Below, piece by piece: positions 5,845 to 12,845 of a DNA stretch of 14,675 bases. Both the position numbers and the translations under genes were made by a program. The first letter of the stretch is position 1. Each line of letters begins with the position of its first letter. This DNA comes from Fimbriimonadaceae bacterium (lineage in GTDB: Bacteria; Armatimonadota; Fimbriimonadia; Fimbriimonadales; Fimbriimonadaceae): contig JADLGZ010000151.1 of assembly GCA_020849075.1 (NCBI GenBank), positions 1 to 14,675 of the forward strand, in the 5' to 3' direction. Below the pieces are notes generated by a model, which saw only the letters and a list, made by a program, of their open reading frames with translations, had not been told where the DNA came from and searched no databases.

Positions 5845-8195
5845 GCATTGCCCTTCCTGACGGCATCACTGTAGTTTCGGCGTCGATACCAAGCGCTCAG
5901 GAAGCCTCCGACCAGCATAATTCCCGTGCCCCACCAAACCAATGAGGGCAGCGGCTTATAGAATAATTCCATCGGCACGACCGGGTTCGTATAGTAGAGC
6001 TTGATGGTGGCGGAATGATCGGCGGCATCAATACGAGTTAGTTCGTACGCAAATTCACCTTGCTCGGCAACCTCGAATCGAGGGCGTCCGTCCTCTAGCC
6101 GCATCGAGGGGCGAACTTGCGCCTTGTGTCCATTGGGGTCAGTAACCTCCAAGAGGGCCACAAATCTCGTGCCCGCCATACCCGCTTCGCCCTCTCGCTC
6201 CATCTTCAGATACTGGATCTCATGGCCTTCAAAACGGCTGCGTTGGCCCACTTTGAACGTGGTTGGCTCGGTTGCATCAAGCACCAAGGGGTATGCCGTC
6301 AGATACAGATCATGGAGGGGGCGGTGAAAGATGAAAGGCCGGACGGTTGGGCTCGGCTCCTCGGAGCTGGAGCTTTCGGTGTAGAACAACGTCGGCTCGC
6401 CTTGCAGCGTCTCCCCTCGCCCCTGCAGTGAGACTCGCAATCGATTCTCACGATCCATATAGTTCTTACCGGTGATGCCCTTGACGTCTACCGTATAGCC
6501 AAGAGCCTGCCCCGGATGGTTCAATTGAGCCGTAAACTCTACCTTCTTCTCGAAGCCCCGGCTGACAATCAAGCCGAGTAAAGTCAACACGACCCCCAAA
6601 TGCGAGAGAAAGGCCCCCGCTTGCATTGGCGCGCGCCGAAGGACTTCAACAAGGCGAACAAGGTTGGCCAACGCACCGAACAGACAGAGCCAAGCTAGAA
6701 ATAGTATCCAGGGGATCGTCGGAATCAAGCCCCATGGCGCCTTGATCGTCTGTGACATCTCGGGCCCCATCCCAAAGGGTACCGAGCGCAGCACAAACAT
6801 GCCGATACCCAAGAACCCAAAACTCAGGGCCAATGGCGTGCTGACCCGGTTCCAGACTTGCTTCAATGTCATTGGGCGCCAGGCCAAGTACGGGGTGATC
6901 CCCATCAAGAATGCGATGCCGACAAAGAACCACGGCGACACCTGGTTATAGAGTCGTTCCTCAACCACACTCGGTTTCTGGCCCCTGAGGGACATGATAA
7001 GAGGAACACTCATGCCGATGCCACTCGCAATCGCCAACATGGTCAAGAGAACGATTCCCGTACTGTAAGCGGAACCACGATCAAAACCTGTTCCATCCGG
7101 GGTCCGCTGGTCCTTGGGATCAGAGTGTCTTCGATCCAACAATCCACGTCGCACAGCGGCAACAATGGTCACGGCGAAACTGACGAGGCCAAGCCCAATC
7201 AAAACGTACAAGGCTCCTCGATCCATGCTCGCAAAACTGTGCACGCTGGTATCGCCCAAGAATCCTGAGCGAGTGAGGAAAGTGCCGTAGATGAAGCTGA
7301 GTAAGCCCATCGCTCCGAGCACGGCATTGGCGATCCGCCAAGTACCACGGGCTATCTGAATGAAGATTCCGTGGATAAAGGCAACCATGATCAGCCAGGG
7401 AATCAGCGCGGCATTCTCCACGGGATCCCACATCCAAAATCCACCCCAACCCAGCGTTTCGTATGCCCAGAAGCCACCCATGCATAGGCCAACCCCCAAC
7501 AATGTCGCCGAGAGGATCGCCCAAGGCCTAACAATTCGAAGCCAGCTCTTCAGATCGCCATGAATCAGAGCAGCAACCGCAAGCGCAAAGACAACTGTCA
7601 ATGAACCAAAGCCAGAAAAGATCGTGGGCGGATGGATTTGCATCCAATAGTTGATAAGTGATGGGTTGAGCCCGGCTCCATCGGGTGGCATTTTGCCAGC
7701 CGTAATCTCCGCCAGTTCCTTTGGAGCTATCCACAACTTAAAGGGAGATTCGTAAGCAAGAATTGCCGCCAAGGAGCCCAGGAAGCCACTGTACAAGACC
7801 AGAAACCAACGCAGATACGGGCCCGCCGAGCGTATTGAGAGCAGGCCGAACAGGCCCGACATCACAGCCCAAAGGAGGAAACTTCCCTCCTGACCACCCC
7901 AGATGGCGGCAAATCGAGAGCCTATCGAAAGCCAGTTGTCACTGTGCGAGAACACATACTGAAACTGATACTGGCGATTCATCACCAAGTAGCCCTGAAG
8001 CCCAAAGGCGAAGAACAGCGCAAAACATCCGCCGACAAAACTCCGCTTGAAGAATCCTGGCCTATCAGGTTTGAACAGAGCACAAATGACGGAAGCCCAG
8101 AAACACGCGAGGGCGAGGATCACCAATCCGCGACCGGATTGTTCGAGTAAAGCGGTATTTGCCGGGATCGGAGGCCACTGAATATCGGGATGCAC
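5841..8195 (-). CDS. ccmF: Cytochrome c haem lyase subunit CcmF
   Basis: This 784-aa polytopic inner-membrane protein belongs to the haem-handling family CcmF/CcmC/CcsA. CcmF takes haem from holo-CcmE and attaches it to apocytochrome c outside the cytoplasm. The WWD motif is clear at about 249-268 (GWGGFWMWDPVENAALIPWL). All four key histidines of CcmF are present: IHPP H188 and SVHSF H319 (external ligands of the WWD haem), and FIHG H275 and SHLG H532 (the stable membrane haem b). A long C-terminal extracytoplasmic region (about 545-750) precedes a last membrane helix (753-770), making it longer than the roughly 650-aa E. coli protein. It starts with GTG, overlapping the ccmE stop by one base (TAGTG). 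ccmA, ccmB, ccmC and ccmH are not in this window. Confidence 0.96.
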   Translation of the reverse strand: MHPDIQWPPIPANTALLEQSGRGLVILALACFWASVICALFKPDRPGFFKRSFVGGCFALFFAFGLQGYLVMNRQYQFQYVFSHSDNWLSIGSRFAAIWGGQEGSFLLWAVMSGLFGLLSIRSAGPYLRWFLVLYSGFLGSLAAILAYESPFKLWIAPKELAEITAGKMPPDGAGLNPSLINYWMQIHPPTIFSGFGSLTVVFALAVAALIHGDLKSWLRIVRPWAILSATLLGVGLCMGGFWAYETLGWGGFWMWDPVENAALIPWLIMVAFIHGIFIQIARGTWRIANAVLGAMGLLSFIYGTFLTRSGFLGDTSVHSFASMDRGALYVLIGLGLVSFAVTIVAAVRRGLLDRRHSDPKDQRTPDGTGFDRGSAYSTGIVLLTMLAIASGIGMSVPLIMSLRGQKPSVVEERLYNQVSPWFFVGIAFLMGITPYLAWRPMTLKQVWNRVSTPLALSFGFLGIGMFVLRSVPFGMGPEMSQTIKAPWGLIPTIPWILFLAWLCLFGALANLVRLVEVLRRAPMQAGAFLSHLGVVLTLLGLIVSRGFEKKVEFTAQLNHPGQALGYTVDVKGITGKNYMDRENRLRVSLQGRGETLQGEPTLFYTESSSSEEPSPTVRPFIFHRPLHDLYLTAYPLVLDATEPTTFKVGQRSRFEGHEIQYLKMEREGEAGMAGTRFVALLEVTDPNGHKAQVRPSMRLEDGRPRFEVAEQGEFAYELTRIDAADHSATIKLYYTNPVVPMELFYKPLPSLVWWGTGIMLVGGFLSAWYRRRNYSDAVRKGNA

Positions 8196-8578
8196 TACGC
8201 CTTGTCCGCCTCATAGCGCGTCGGGCACTTCAGCAACATTCGGTTTGCCTCAAATGCGCCACCGGTCATCTTCCCGATTACGACCACCTTAGTTGCCTCA
8301 CCCATGTTCGCCGGCGGATTCCCTCGGAACACAACCGGAACAGTGGCTCCTGTCTCGTCTTTAAGTACGAACTTCACGGTCCGCTCACGAGCGGATACCT
8401 GCACGGTCTCCTTGAGCATCTCGCCTGGCAGGTGCATACTATCCCCCTTGCTGACCTTCGCCTCGGCGATATTCACATATGGGCTCGCTTGAGAGACGAA
8501 TGTAAACACCATCCCAGTGATGGCAGCTGATCCGATGAGAAGCGGCAGGATGAGCTTCAGGTTCATGACCTTGACCAT
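8195..8578 (-). CDS. ccmE: Haem chaperone CcmE, CxxxY variant lacking the haem-binding histidine
   Basis: This protein of about 127 aa has one N-terminal membrane helix (about residues 7-27), then the small beta-barrel domain of CcmE: YVNIAEA, LPGEMLKETVQV, VKFVLKDETGATVPVVFRGNPPANMGEATKVVVIGKM. In ordinary CcmE a histidine in a HxxxY motif binds haem covalently. Here the matching site reads LLKCPTRYEADKA, with Cys118 and Tyr122 (counted from the start at 8578). CxxxY forms of CcmE are known in archaea and Desulfovibrio, in Ccm systems without CcmH and CcmG. It sits directly upstream of ccmF with a one-base overlap. The start is uncertain: ATG at 8578 or at 8566; an upstream TTG/GTG extension would run through the divergent gene. 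The ribosome site is weak. Confidence 0.92.
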   Translation of the reverse strand: MVKVMNLKLILPLLIGSAAITGMVFTFVSQASPYVNIAEAKVSKGDSMHLPGEMLKETVQVSARERTVKFVLKDETGATVPVVFRGNPPANMGEATKVVVIGKMTGGAFEANRMLLKCPTRYEADKA

Positions 8579-8610
8579 TGTACTTCGGATACAATGAACG
8601 AAGCCTCCCC

Positions 8611-9180
8611 ATGAAGCCGTTTGCCCCATTTGTTTTGCTCCTTGGAGTATCGCCCCTGAGTCTCGCCCAATCGGCTACACCTGCCCAACGAGAAGGCGTC
8701 AAACCAAACCCCGACTTTGGCACGATGCACCTTCAAACTAAGATCGGGAGTTGCAAGTTCTTTAATGGCCAGGGTCGGTTAGAGATTAACTACACCGGTT
8801 CCCTACTTCTTCACGGATTTAAGGGGAAGTACATGGTGAGCGGCAAATTGGTCCGGCAATACAACGCGCCAGAGCGAGGGCGCGAACTCTACTACGGCAA
8901 GGGAAAGATCGTACTCATTGGGTCGTTCAAATCACTGCAGTGGTTCGGACGCGATCTCAGCGCCGTATGGTACGGCCTGGGGATGGTCCGGCTGAGCGGG
9001 GAGTACTACGAGAGCACCTCAAAGCCGGGGACATTTGAGTCCGGATGGTACTGGTACGGCGATCCCAGTAAGCGCCAAGCATGGCCAGCCACGGGAACTT
9101 TCGAATATCCGAATCCGGAACGCAAGTACGTTCCGCCGCCGGAACCGCGTCGCCGCGAAGTCCCCAAGACCCGGACCTAA
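8611..9180 (+). CDS. Secreted beta-rich hypothetical protein
   Basis: This 189-aa protein has a signal peptide (about residues 1-19, MKPFAPFVLLLGVSPLSLA). The rest is dominated by aromatic and glycine-rich strands, with two similar segments: GKGKIVLIGSFKSLQWFGRD and GLGMVRLSGEYYES. The C-terminal tail is proline- and arginine-rich (YVPPPEPRRREVPKTRT). I do not recognise a family or catalytic motif; the strand pattern suggests a small secreted or periplasmic beta protein. The start at 8611 follows a weak GAAG ribosome site, with TACAAT (8590-8595) as a possible -10 box, which would make the leader about ten bases long. It is divergent from ccmE with only 32 bases between, and its stop codon directly abuts the GTG of the next gene. 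Confidence 0.8.
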   Translation: MKPFAPFVLLLGVSPLSLAQSATPAQREGVKPNPDFGTMHLQTKIGSCKFFNGQGRLEINYTGSLLLHGFKGKYMVSGKLVRQYNAPERGRELYYGKGKIVLIGSFKSLQWFGRDLSAVWYGLGMVRLSGEYYESTSKPGTFESGWYWYGDPSKRQAWPATGTFEYPNPERKYVPPPEPRRREVPKTRT

Positions 9181-9957
9181 GTGCTCACCCGAACGTTCTC
9201 GCATATTCAAGGCATTGGTCGGCAGACAGAGTCTGCCCTTTGGGCTCAGGGATGCGAAACTTGGGATGATTTCCTCTCCGCTCCCGACAGCTATTCCATC
9301 GGCGGGGCATCCAGGAAGCTGGTCATTGACCAGCTAGAAGCCTCCCGGCAAGCTCTCGCACAAGGGAATCACCAGTTTTTTGCCAAGGCGCTTGGGCTTG
9401 CTGAGGCGTGGCGGGCGTGGCCCGACTTTCGAAACTCGTGCCTGTACTTGGACATTGAAACGGATGGCGGCAACTCCGTAGATGGCATCACAACCATCGG
9501 TGCCTATGATGGTCAGCACTTTGTCGCCCTCATCAAAGGTCAAGACTTAGAATCGTTCCGCGACTTAATTACAAACTACTCAATGCTGGTCACCTTTAAT
9601 GGGCTACAGTTCGACATCCCGGTTCTCCAACGTCGGTTTAGAGATATCCTATTTGATCACATTCACCTTGATGTAATGATTCCGCTCAAGCGACTTGGGT
9701 ATCGAGGAGGACTGAAGAACATTGAGAAACAAATCGGTATTAGGCGAGCACCCGAAACCGATGGCCTTACCGGGAGAGATGCAATTTGGCTATGGCGGCG
9801 TTACCTGAGAGGCGATTCGAATGCCCTTGAACTTCTCATTGCTTATAATCGCGAGGACTGTGTAAATATGGAGGCCCTTGCGAAGGTCGCTTACGAGGGC
9901 CTAGAGCGGCTGTATGTTGGCCCGACTCCTTCCCTGTTTAGCAAGGCAAACCAATGA
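9181..9957 (+). CDS. RNase H-like (YprB-type) DEDDy exonuclease domain protein
   Basis: This 258-aa protein has a short N-terminal helical region with a helix-hairpin-helix-like turn (HIQGIGRQTESALWAQG, about residues 8-24). It then has a ribonuclease H-like domain from about 86. The acidic residues of DEDDy 3'-5' exonucleases are in order: D91 and E93 in YLDIETDG, D145 in FNGLQFDIPVL, and Y222 with D226 in YNREDCVNMEAL (YxxxD). This matches the YprB/RNase_H_2 family, whose in vivo substrate is poorly known; DNA or RNA end processing is likely. It begins with GTG immediately after the TAA of the preceding gene and overlaps ltaE by four bases, so the three are probably one transcript. A start further downstream would lose the family-typical N-terminus. 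Confidence 0.9.
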   Translation: MLTRTFSHIQGIGRQTESALWAQGCETWDDFLSAPDSYSIGGASRKLVIDQLEASRQALAQGNHQFFAKALGLAEAWRAWPDFRNSCLYLDIETDGGNSVDGITTIGAYDGQHFVALIKGQDLESFRDLITNYSMLVTFNGLQFDIPVLQRRFRDILFDHIHLDVMIPLKRLGYRGGLKNIEKQIGIRRAPETDGLTGRDAIWLWRRYLRGDSNALELLIAYNREDCVNMEALAKVAYEGLERLYVGPTPSLFSKANQ

Positions 9958-10961
9958 TCGTAGACCTCCGTAGCGATACCGTCACCAAACCAACCGCCGA
10001 GATGTGGGAAGCCATGCGAGCCGCCGCCCTAGGGGACGACGTGTTGGGCGATGACCCGACCGTTATGGAACTGGAACGAGTCTCTTGCGAGTTGTTGGGT
10101 AAGGATGCGGCCGTCTTCGTCCCCAGTGGGACCATGGGAAATCAGATTGCCTTGGCTTCCGCCACGGAACGAGGCGATTGCGCTCTCTTTGAGGAAGAGG
10201 CGCACATGCTGTATTACGAAGTTGGCGGGCCAGGGGTTATTGCACAGGTGACGACCCGCACCTGTCCTTCCGTGAATGGCATTATGTCGCCGGCCGAGAT
10301 CGAGAAGCGCATCCAGGTCACGAGCCTACATACGCCCGGCACTACATTTATCGGTATCGAAAACACCCACAACCGCGCTGGTGGAGCAGTGGTTCCTCTT
10401 GATCTTCTTGAGAGTTATCGTGACATCGCCGATCGTCACGGCATCTGGCTACACCTTGACGGCGCCAGGATGTTTAACGCGTGCGCCGATCTCGATTGCG
10501 AACCCGCAGCGATGGCTGGCTCATTTGACTCGGTCAACTTCTGCCTCAGCAAGGCCCTTGGCGCACCCGTAGGTTCGGTCCTTTGCGGCCCTGCGCCATT
10601 CATCCAGAGAGCCCGCCGATGGCGCAAGCGTCTCGGAGGGGGGATGAGGCAAGCGGGGCTCTTAGCGGCGGCCGGCTTGGTCGGGCTACGGTCGGTTCGC
10701 CCTCGGCTTGGTGAAGACCACCAGCGTGCGGTGAGATTTGCAGCAGCGATTGCGGGCGCACCCGGCCTTGATGCTCAGGCACAAACGAACTTCGTGATGA
10801 TTGACACCCGACGGGCGGCCTCAGAACTTTGCGCCAAGGTTGGCGAACGAGGTGTACTTTGCATGGCCTTTGGTCCTCACCGCATTCGCTGCGTTTTCCA
10901 CTACGACGTGAACGACGAGCAAGCAGCCTTTGCCGCTCAAGTCTTTCGCGAAAGCGTTTAG
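9954..10961 (+). CDS. ltaE: Low-specificity L-threonine aldolase
   Basis: This 335-aa PLP enzyme of fold type I cleaves threonine and allo-threonine to glycine and acetaldehyde, linking threonine, glycine and one-carbon metabolism in the cytoplasm. The start MIVDLRSDTVTKP is typical of the family. Other marks are GDDVLGDDP (27-35), VPSGTMGNQ (56-64, phosphate binding), H84 that stacks on the cofactor ring, HLDGAR (D169 holding the pyridine nitrogen, R172), and the Schiff-base lysine K200 in NFCLSKALGAPVGS. R312 in HRIRCVFHYDV fits the substrate-carboxylate arginine. The ATG overlaps the stop of the exonuclease gene (ATGA) and has AAGG seven bases upstream. I cannot judge from sequence whether it prefers L-threonine or L-allo-threonine. 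Confidence 0.95.
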   Translation: MIVDLRSDTVTKPTAEMWEAMRAAALGDDVLGDDPTVMELERVSCELLGKDAAVFVPSGTMGNQIALASATERGDCALFEEEAHMLYYEVGGPGVIAQVTTRTCPSVNGIMSPAEIEKRIQVTSLHTPGTTFIGIENTHNRAGGAVVPLDLLESYRDIADRHGIWLHLDGARMFNACADLDCEPAAMAGSFDSVNFCLSKALGAPVGSVLCGPAPFIQRARRWRKRLGGGMRQAGLLAAAGLVGLRSVRPRLGEDHQRAVRFAAAIAGAPGLDAQAQTNFVMIDTRRAASELCAKVGERGVLCMAFGPHRIRCVFHYDVNDEQAAFAAQVFRESV

Positions 10962-10996
10962 TTCAAAGGGGCGGCTATCCGCCCATCCCCTTGAAC
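10961..10996. terminator. Convergent hairpin between ltaE and the four-gene membrane operon
   Basis: GTTCAA (10961-10966) pairs with TTGAAC (10991-10996). Inside it GGGG pairs with CCCC past one bulged A, and GCGG with CCGC around CTAT. The stem begins at the last base of the ltaE stop codon and covers the last codons of the convergent gene. No T run follows on either strand, so it may stop transcription only with help (Rho) or mainly protect the two 3' ends. Confidence 0.45.
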
Positions 10997-11889
10997 AAAC
11001 CATCGCGCAAGAACTCCACCACGACGAAGTACATACGGTCAATCAGCAAAGCAAATCGCCCCATCACCGTGCTCCCGAACATCGCGCCAAAGCCAACCAT
11101 CAGGAGCCAGCGACCTAACTTTGTGAAGCCGTTGATGAACTTACCCTTTTGCTCAAAGCTGAAAAGGAAGTAGGTTAATACGCTCAGCAACGTAATCAGA
11201 AAGATGATATTGCTGACTGCTTGGCTCGTGTAGACCTCTTGCCCCACCTTTGCCGACATTGCCGCCATGGCGCCTTGGACACTGTCTGCAGAGACGCTAT
11301 GTTGCTTGGCAAACTCGACCACTCCATCTGTGCTCATCCGGAAGTTGTGCGACAGAGCCGTCAAGGCGTCCGGGGTCAAGCCCGTCGCCGCAGACATTGA
11401 GGTCGTATCGGCTGGGCTCAGGGCAACTGAGCTAGGCATGAAGACCGAGTTCGTCGTTGTAGGCAGAATCGGCTTCATCGCCTTCTGCAATTGAGGGCCG
11501 TAGGTCTGCCAGAAGACCTGAAGTTGTTGTCCACCCCAGAAGCCCAAAATGATGCCAATTGGGATTCGGCTCATCCAATTGTGTCGCTTACTGAATACGG
11601 TGTATCCAAGCAACCCGACAGGGATCAAGAGCGCGAACAAGTAGTACCCAGGCGTAGAGGGTTGAGCGGGCGAAGTTGCCGTTGCGGCGACTTCCGTCTT
11701 TCCGACCATCACATTCCACCAATTCGCTTCTAAGGTTTCCTTCCAAAGCGCGTAGATGGAAAAGCCAACCGCAAGACCGATGTAAATGTGTTCCACCAAT
11801 CGGTAAAACTTGTTCTCACGGTACAGAACACTGTAGAGAGCTAGGGTGGCGATCACCCCGACGGTGACCTTGGCGAATTCGAAACTCAC
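10975..11889 (-). CDS. Polytopic membrane protein, fourth gene of the uncharacterised operon
   Basis: This 304-aa protein has about six membrane helices: roughly 6-23, 32-49, 81-99, 108-126, 222-244 and 260-282. A stretch near 283-293 could be a seventh or amphipathic. A soluble stretch of about 90 residues (130-220), rich in Ser, Thr, Ala and Met, lies between the fourth and fifth helices. The end is the most family-like part: FLFSFEQKG, then LGRWLLMVGFGAMFGSTVMGR. From memory, similar endings occur in unnamed membrane proteins of other phyla in comparable gene groups; I could not check this. There is no transporter or enzyme motif. The GTG start overlaps the previous stop by four bases (GTGA) and has a perfect ribosome site. 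Function unknown; likely a membrane part of a complex with the three genes upstream. Confidence 0.85.
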   Translation of the reverse strand: MSFEFAKVTVGVIATLALYSVLYRENKFYRLVEHIYIGLAVGFSIYALWKETLEANWWNVMVGKTEVAATATSPAQPSTPGYYLFALLIPVGLLGYTVFSKRHNWMSRIPIGIILGFWGGQQLQVFWQTYGPQLQKAMKPILPTTTNSVFMPSSVALSPADTTSMSAATGLTPDALTALSHNFRMSTDGVVEFAKQHSVSADSVQGAMAAMSAKVGQEVYTSQAVSNIIFLITLLSVLTYFLFSFEQKGKFINGFTKLGRWLLMVGFGAMFGSTVMGRFALLIDRMYFVVVEFLRDGLFKGMGG

Positions 11890-12845
11890 TTTGCGCCTCC
11901 TTTCTTCTTTTGCATAAGCAAGCCAACATTTCCAAGGACAACAGCCGCGATCATAAGGATCAGGGCCGCGTGAAGCGATGCAAAGTAGCTCATTCCTCGA
12001 TCAAGCGGTTTCAAGGACTCCGGTAGTGGAGCAATCTTCCCCGAAAACTGGGGAGCTTTCACAAACGGCTCCTTACCGTCGGCGCTGTAATTCACACCAC
12101 GAGACATCATCGTCTCCATCTCTACCACGCCGCGCAAACCTCCTGACTGCCCAGCCACTTGACCGCTGTTATAGTAGATGAGGGACTCAGGAGCCATGAC
12201 CCCGGTGACCATTTGTCCAATCTTCGTGCCCTTACCGGACATGCGTTGAACCATGATGTCAAGGCTCGCTGAAGCGGTAACGATCACAACCATGCCGAGG
12301 TCCTTACTCGTCTTGATATTCTTTAAGACCGGAGACTCGTACACACTTCGTTGCTGACCAGCCGCCGGGTCAAATGCCGTTTTGCTGGCAAAGGCTTGGC
12401 GAAAGTTTGTGGTGACTGACTGCCACATAGAGGCAGGGTCGGTAAACAGCCCCAAGGCAACATAGTCGTCCCATGGCTTCAGTTCCGGTAATCCTGCAGC
12501 CTTGAATTGGCTATTGAGCCGAGCTATGGAATTCAGGGCTACCTGGGGCGCTTGGGCGTCGCCGCCACTGAGCAAAACGAACTTCAGATTCCGGAACCTC
12601 GCAATCTTGAGAAAAGCCTCAAACTGCCCGGCGCTTTCGCCTCGCGTGCTCACAGTCCAGTCGGATTCTATGAGAACCGTACTCCCCTCGGGCAACTGCA
12701 TTAAGTTGATGTAGAGATCTTGCGTGCTGGTCTTCGTGAGAGTCGGAATGATCGTACACGATGATGGCAAGAAGAACGGGATTGACACGGCAAGTGCCAA
12801 TAGCAAGTACATCAGATAACGATTGATATTAAGTAACTTCTCCAT
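11886..12845 (-). CDS. Membrane-anchored protein with large extracytoplasmic domain, third gene of the operon
   Basis: This 319-aa protein has an N-terminal helix (about residues 10-28), an external domain of about 255 residues, and a C-terminal helix (288-310) ending in QKKKGGAK, which points that end into the cytoplasm. The external domain alternates strands and helices: GSTVLIESDW (54-63), FRNLKFVLLSGG (84-95), DLGMVVIVTASAS (182-194), then VTGVMAPESLIYYNSGQVAGQSGGLRGVVEMETM (213-246). A Rossmann-like fold is plausible. From memory, the GxxAP, SGQ and GGLrG pattern recurs in unnamed proteins of several phyla; not verified. Cys30 follows PSS, which is a poor lipobox. The ATG overlaps the previous stop by one base (TAATG) with GGGAGG six bases upstream. 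No catalytic triad is evident; it may bind a ligand or a partner of the operon. Confidence 0.87.
   Translation of the reverse strand: MEKLLNINRYLMYLLLALAVSIPFFLPSSCTIIPTLTKTSTQDLYINLMQLPEGSTVLIESDWTVSTRGESAGQFEAFLKIARFRNLKFVLLSGGDAQAPQVALNSIARLNSQFKAAGLPELKPWDDYVALGLFTDPASMWQSVTTNFRQAFASKTAFDPAAGQQRSVYESPVLKNIKTSKDLGMVVIVTASASLDIMVQRMSGKGTKIGQMVTGVMAPESLIYYNSGQVAGQSGGLRGVVEMETMMSRGVNYSADGKEPFVKAPQFSGKIAPLPESLKPLDRGMSYFASLHAALILMIAAVVLGNVGLLMQKKKGGAK
11896..11901 (-). promoter_or_regulatory. Shine-Dalgarno site deciding the GTG start at 11889
   Basis: On the minus strand AGGAGG lies six bases before the GTG, inside the end of the upstream gene. It confirms a non-ATG start with a GTGA overlap. 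Confidence 0.85.

Noticed and set aside
8571..8595. TTGACC with TACAAT as a full promoter for the gene at 8611
   Set aside because: The spacer is only 13 bases, too short for a standard promoter; only the -10 element remains plausible.
12756..12758. Possible lipoprotein cysteine (Cys30) in the 319-aa membrane protein
   Set aside because: The preceding residues Pro-Ser-Ser do not fit a lipobox (position -3 should be Leu or similar), and the C-terminal helix already anchors the protein.
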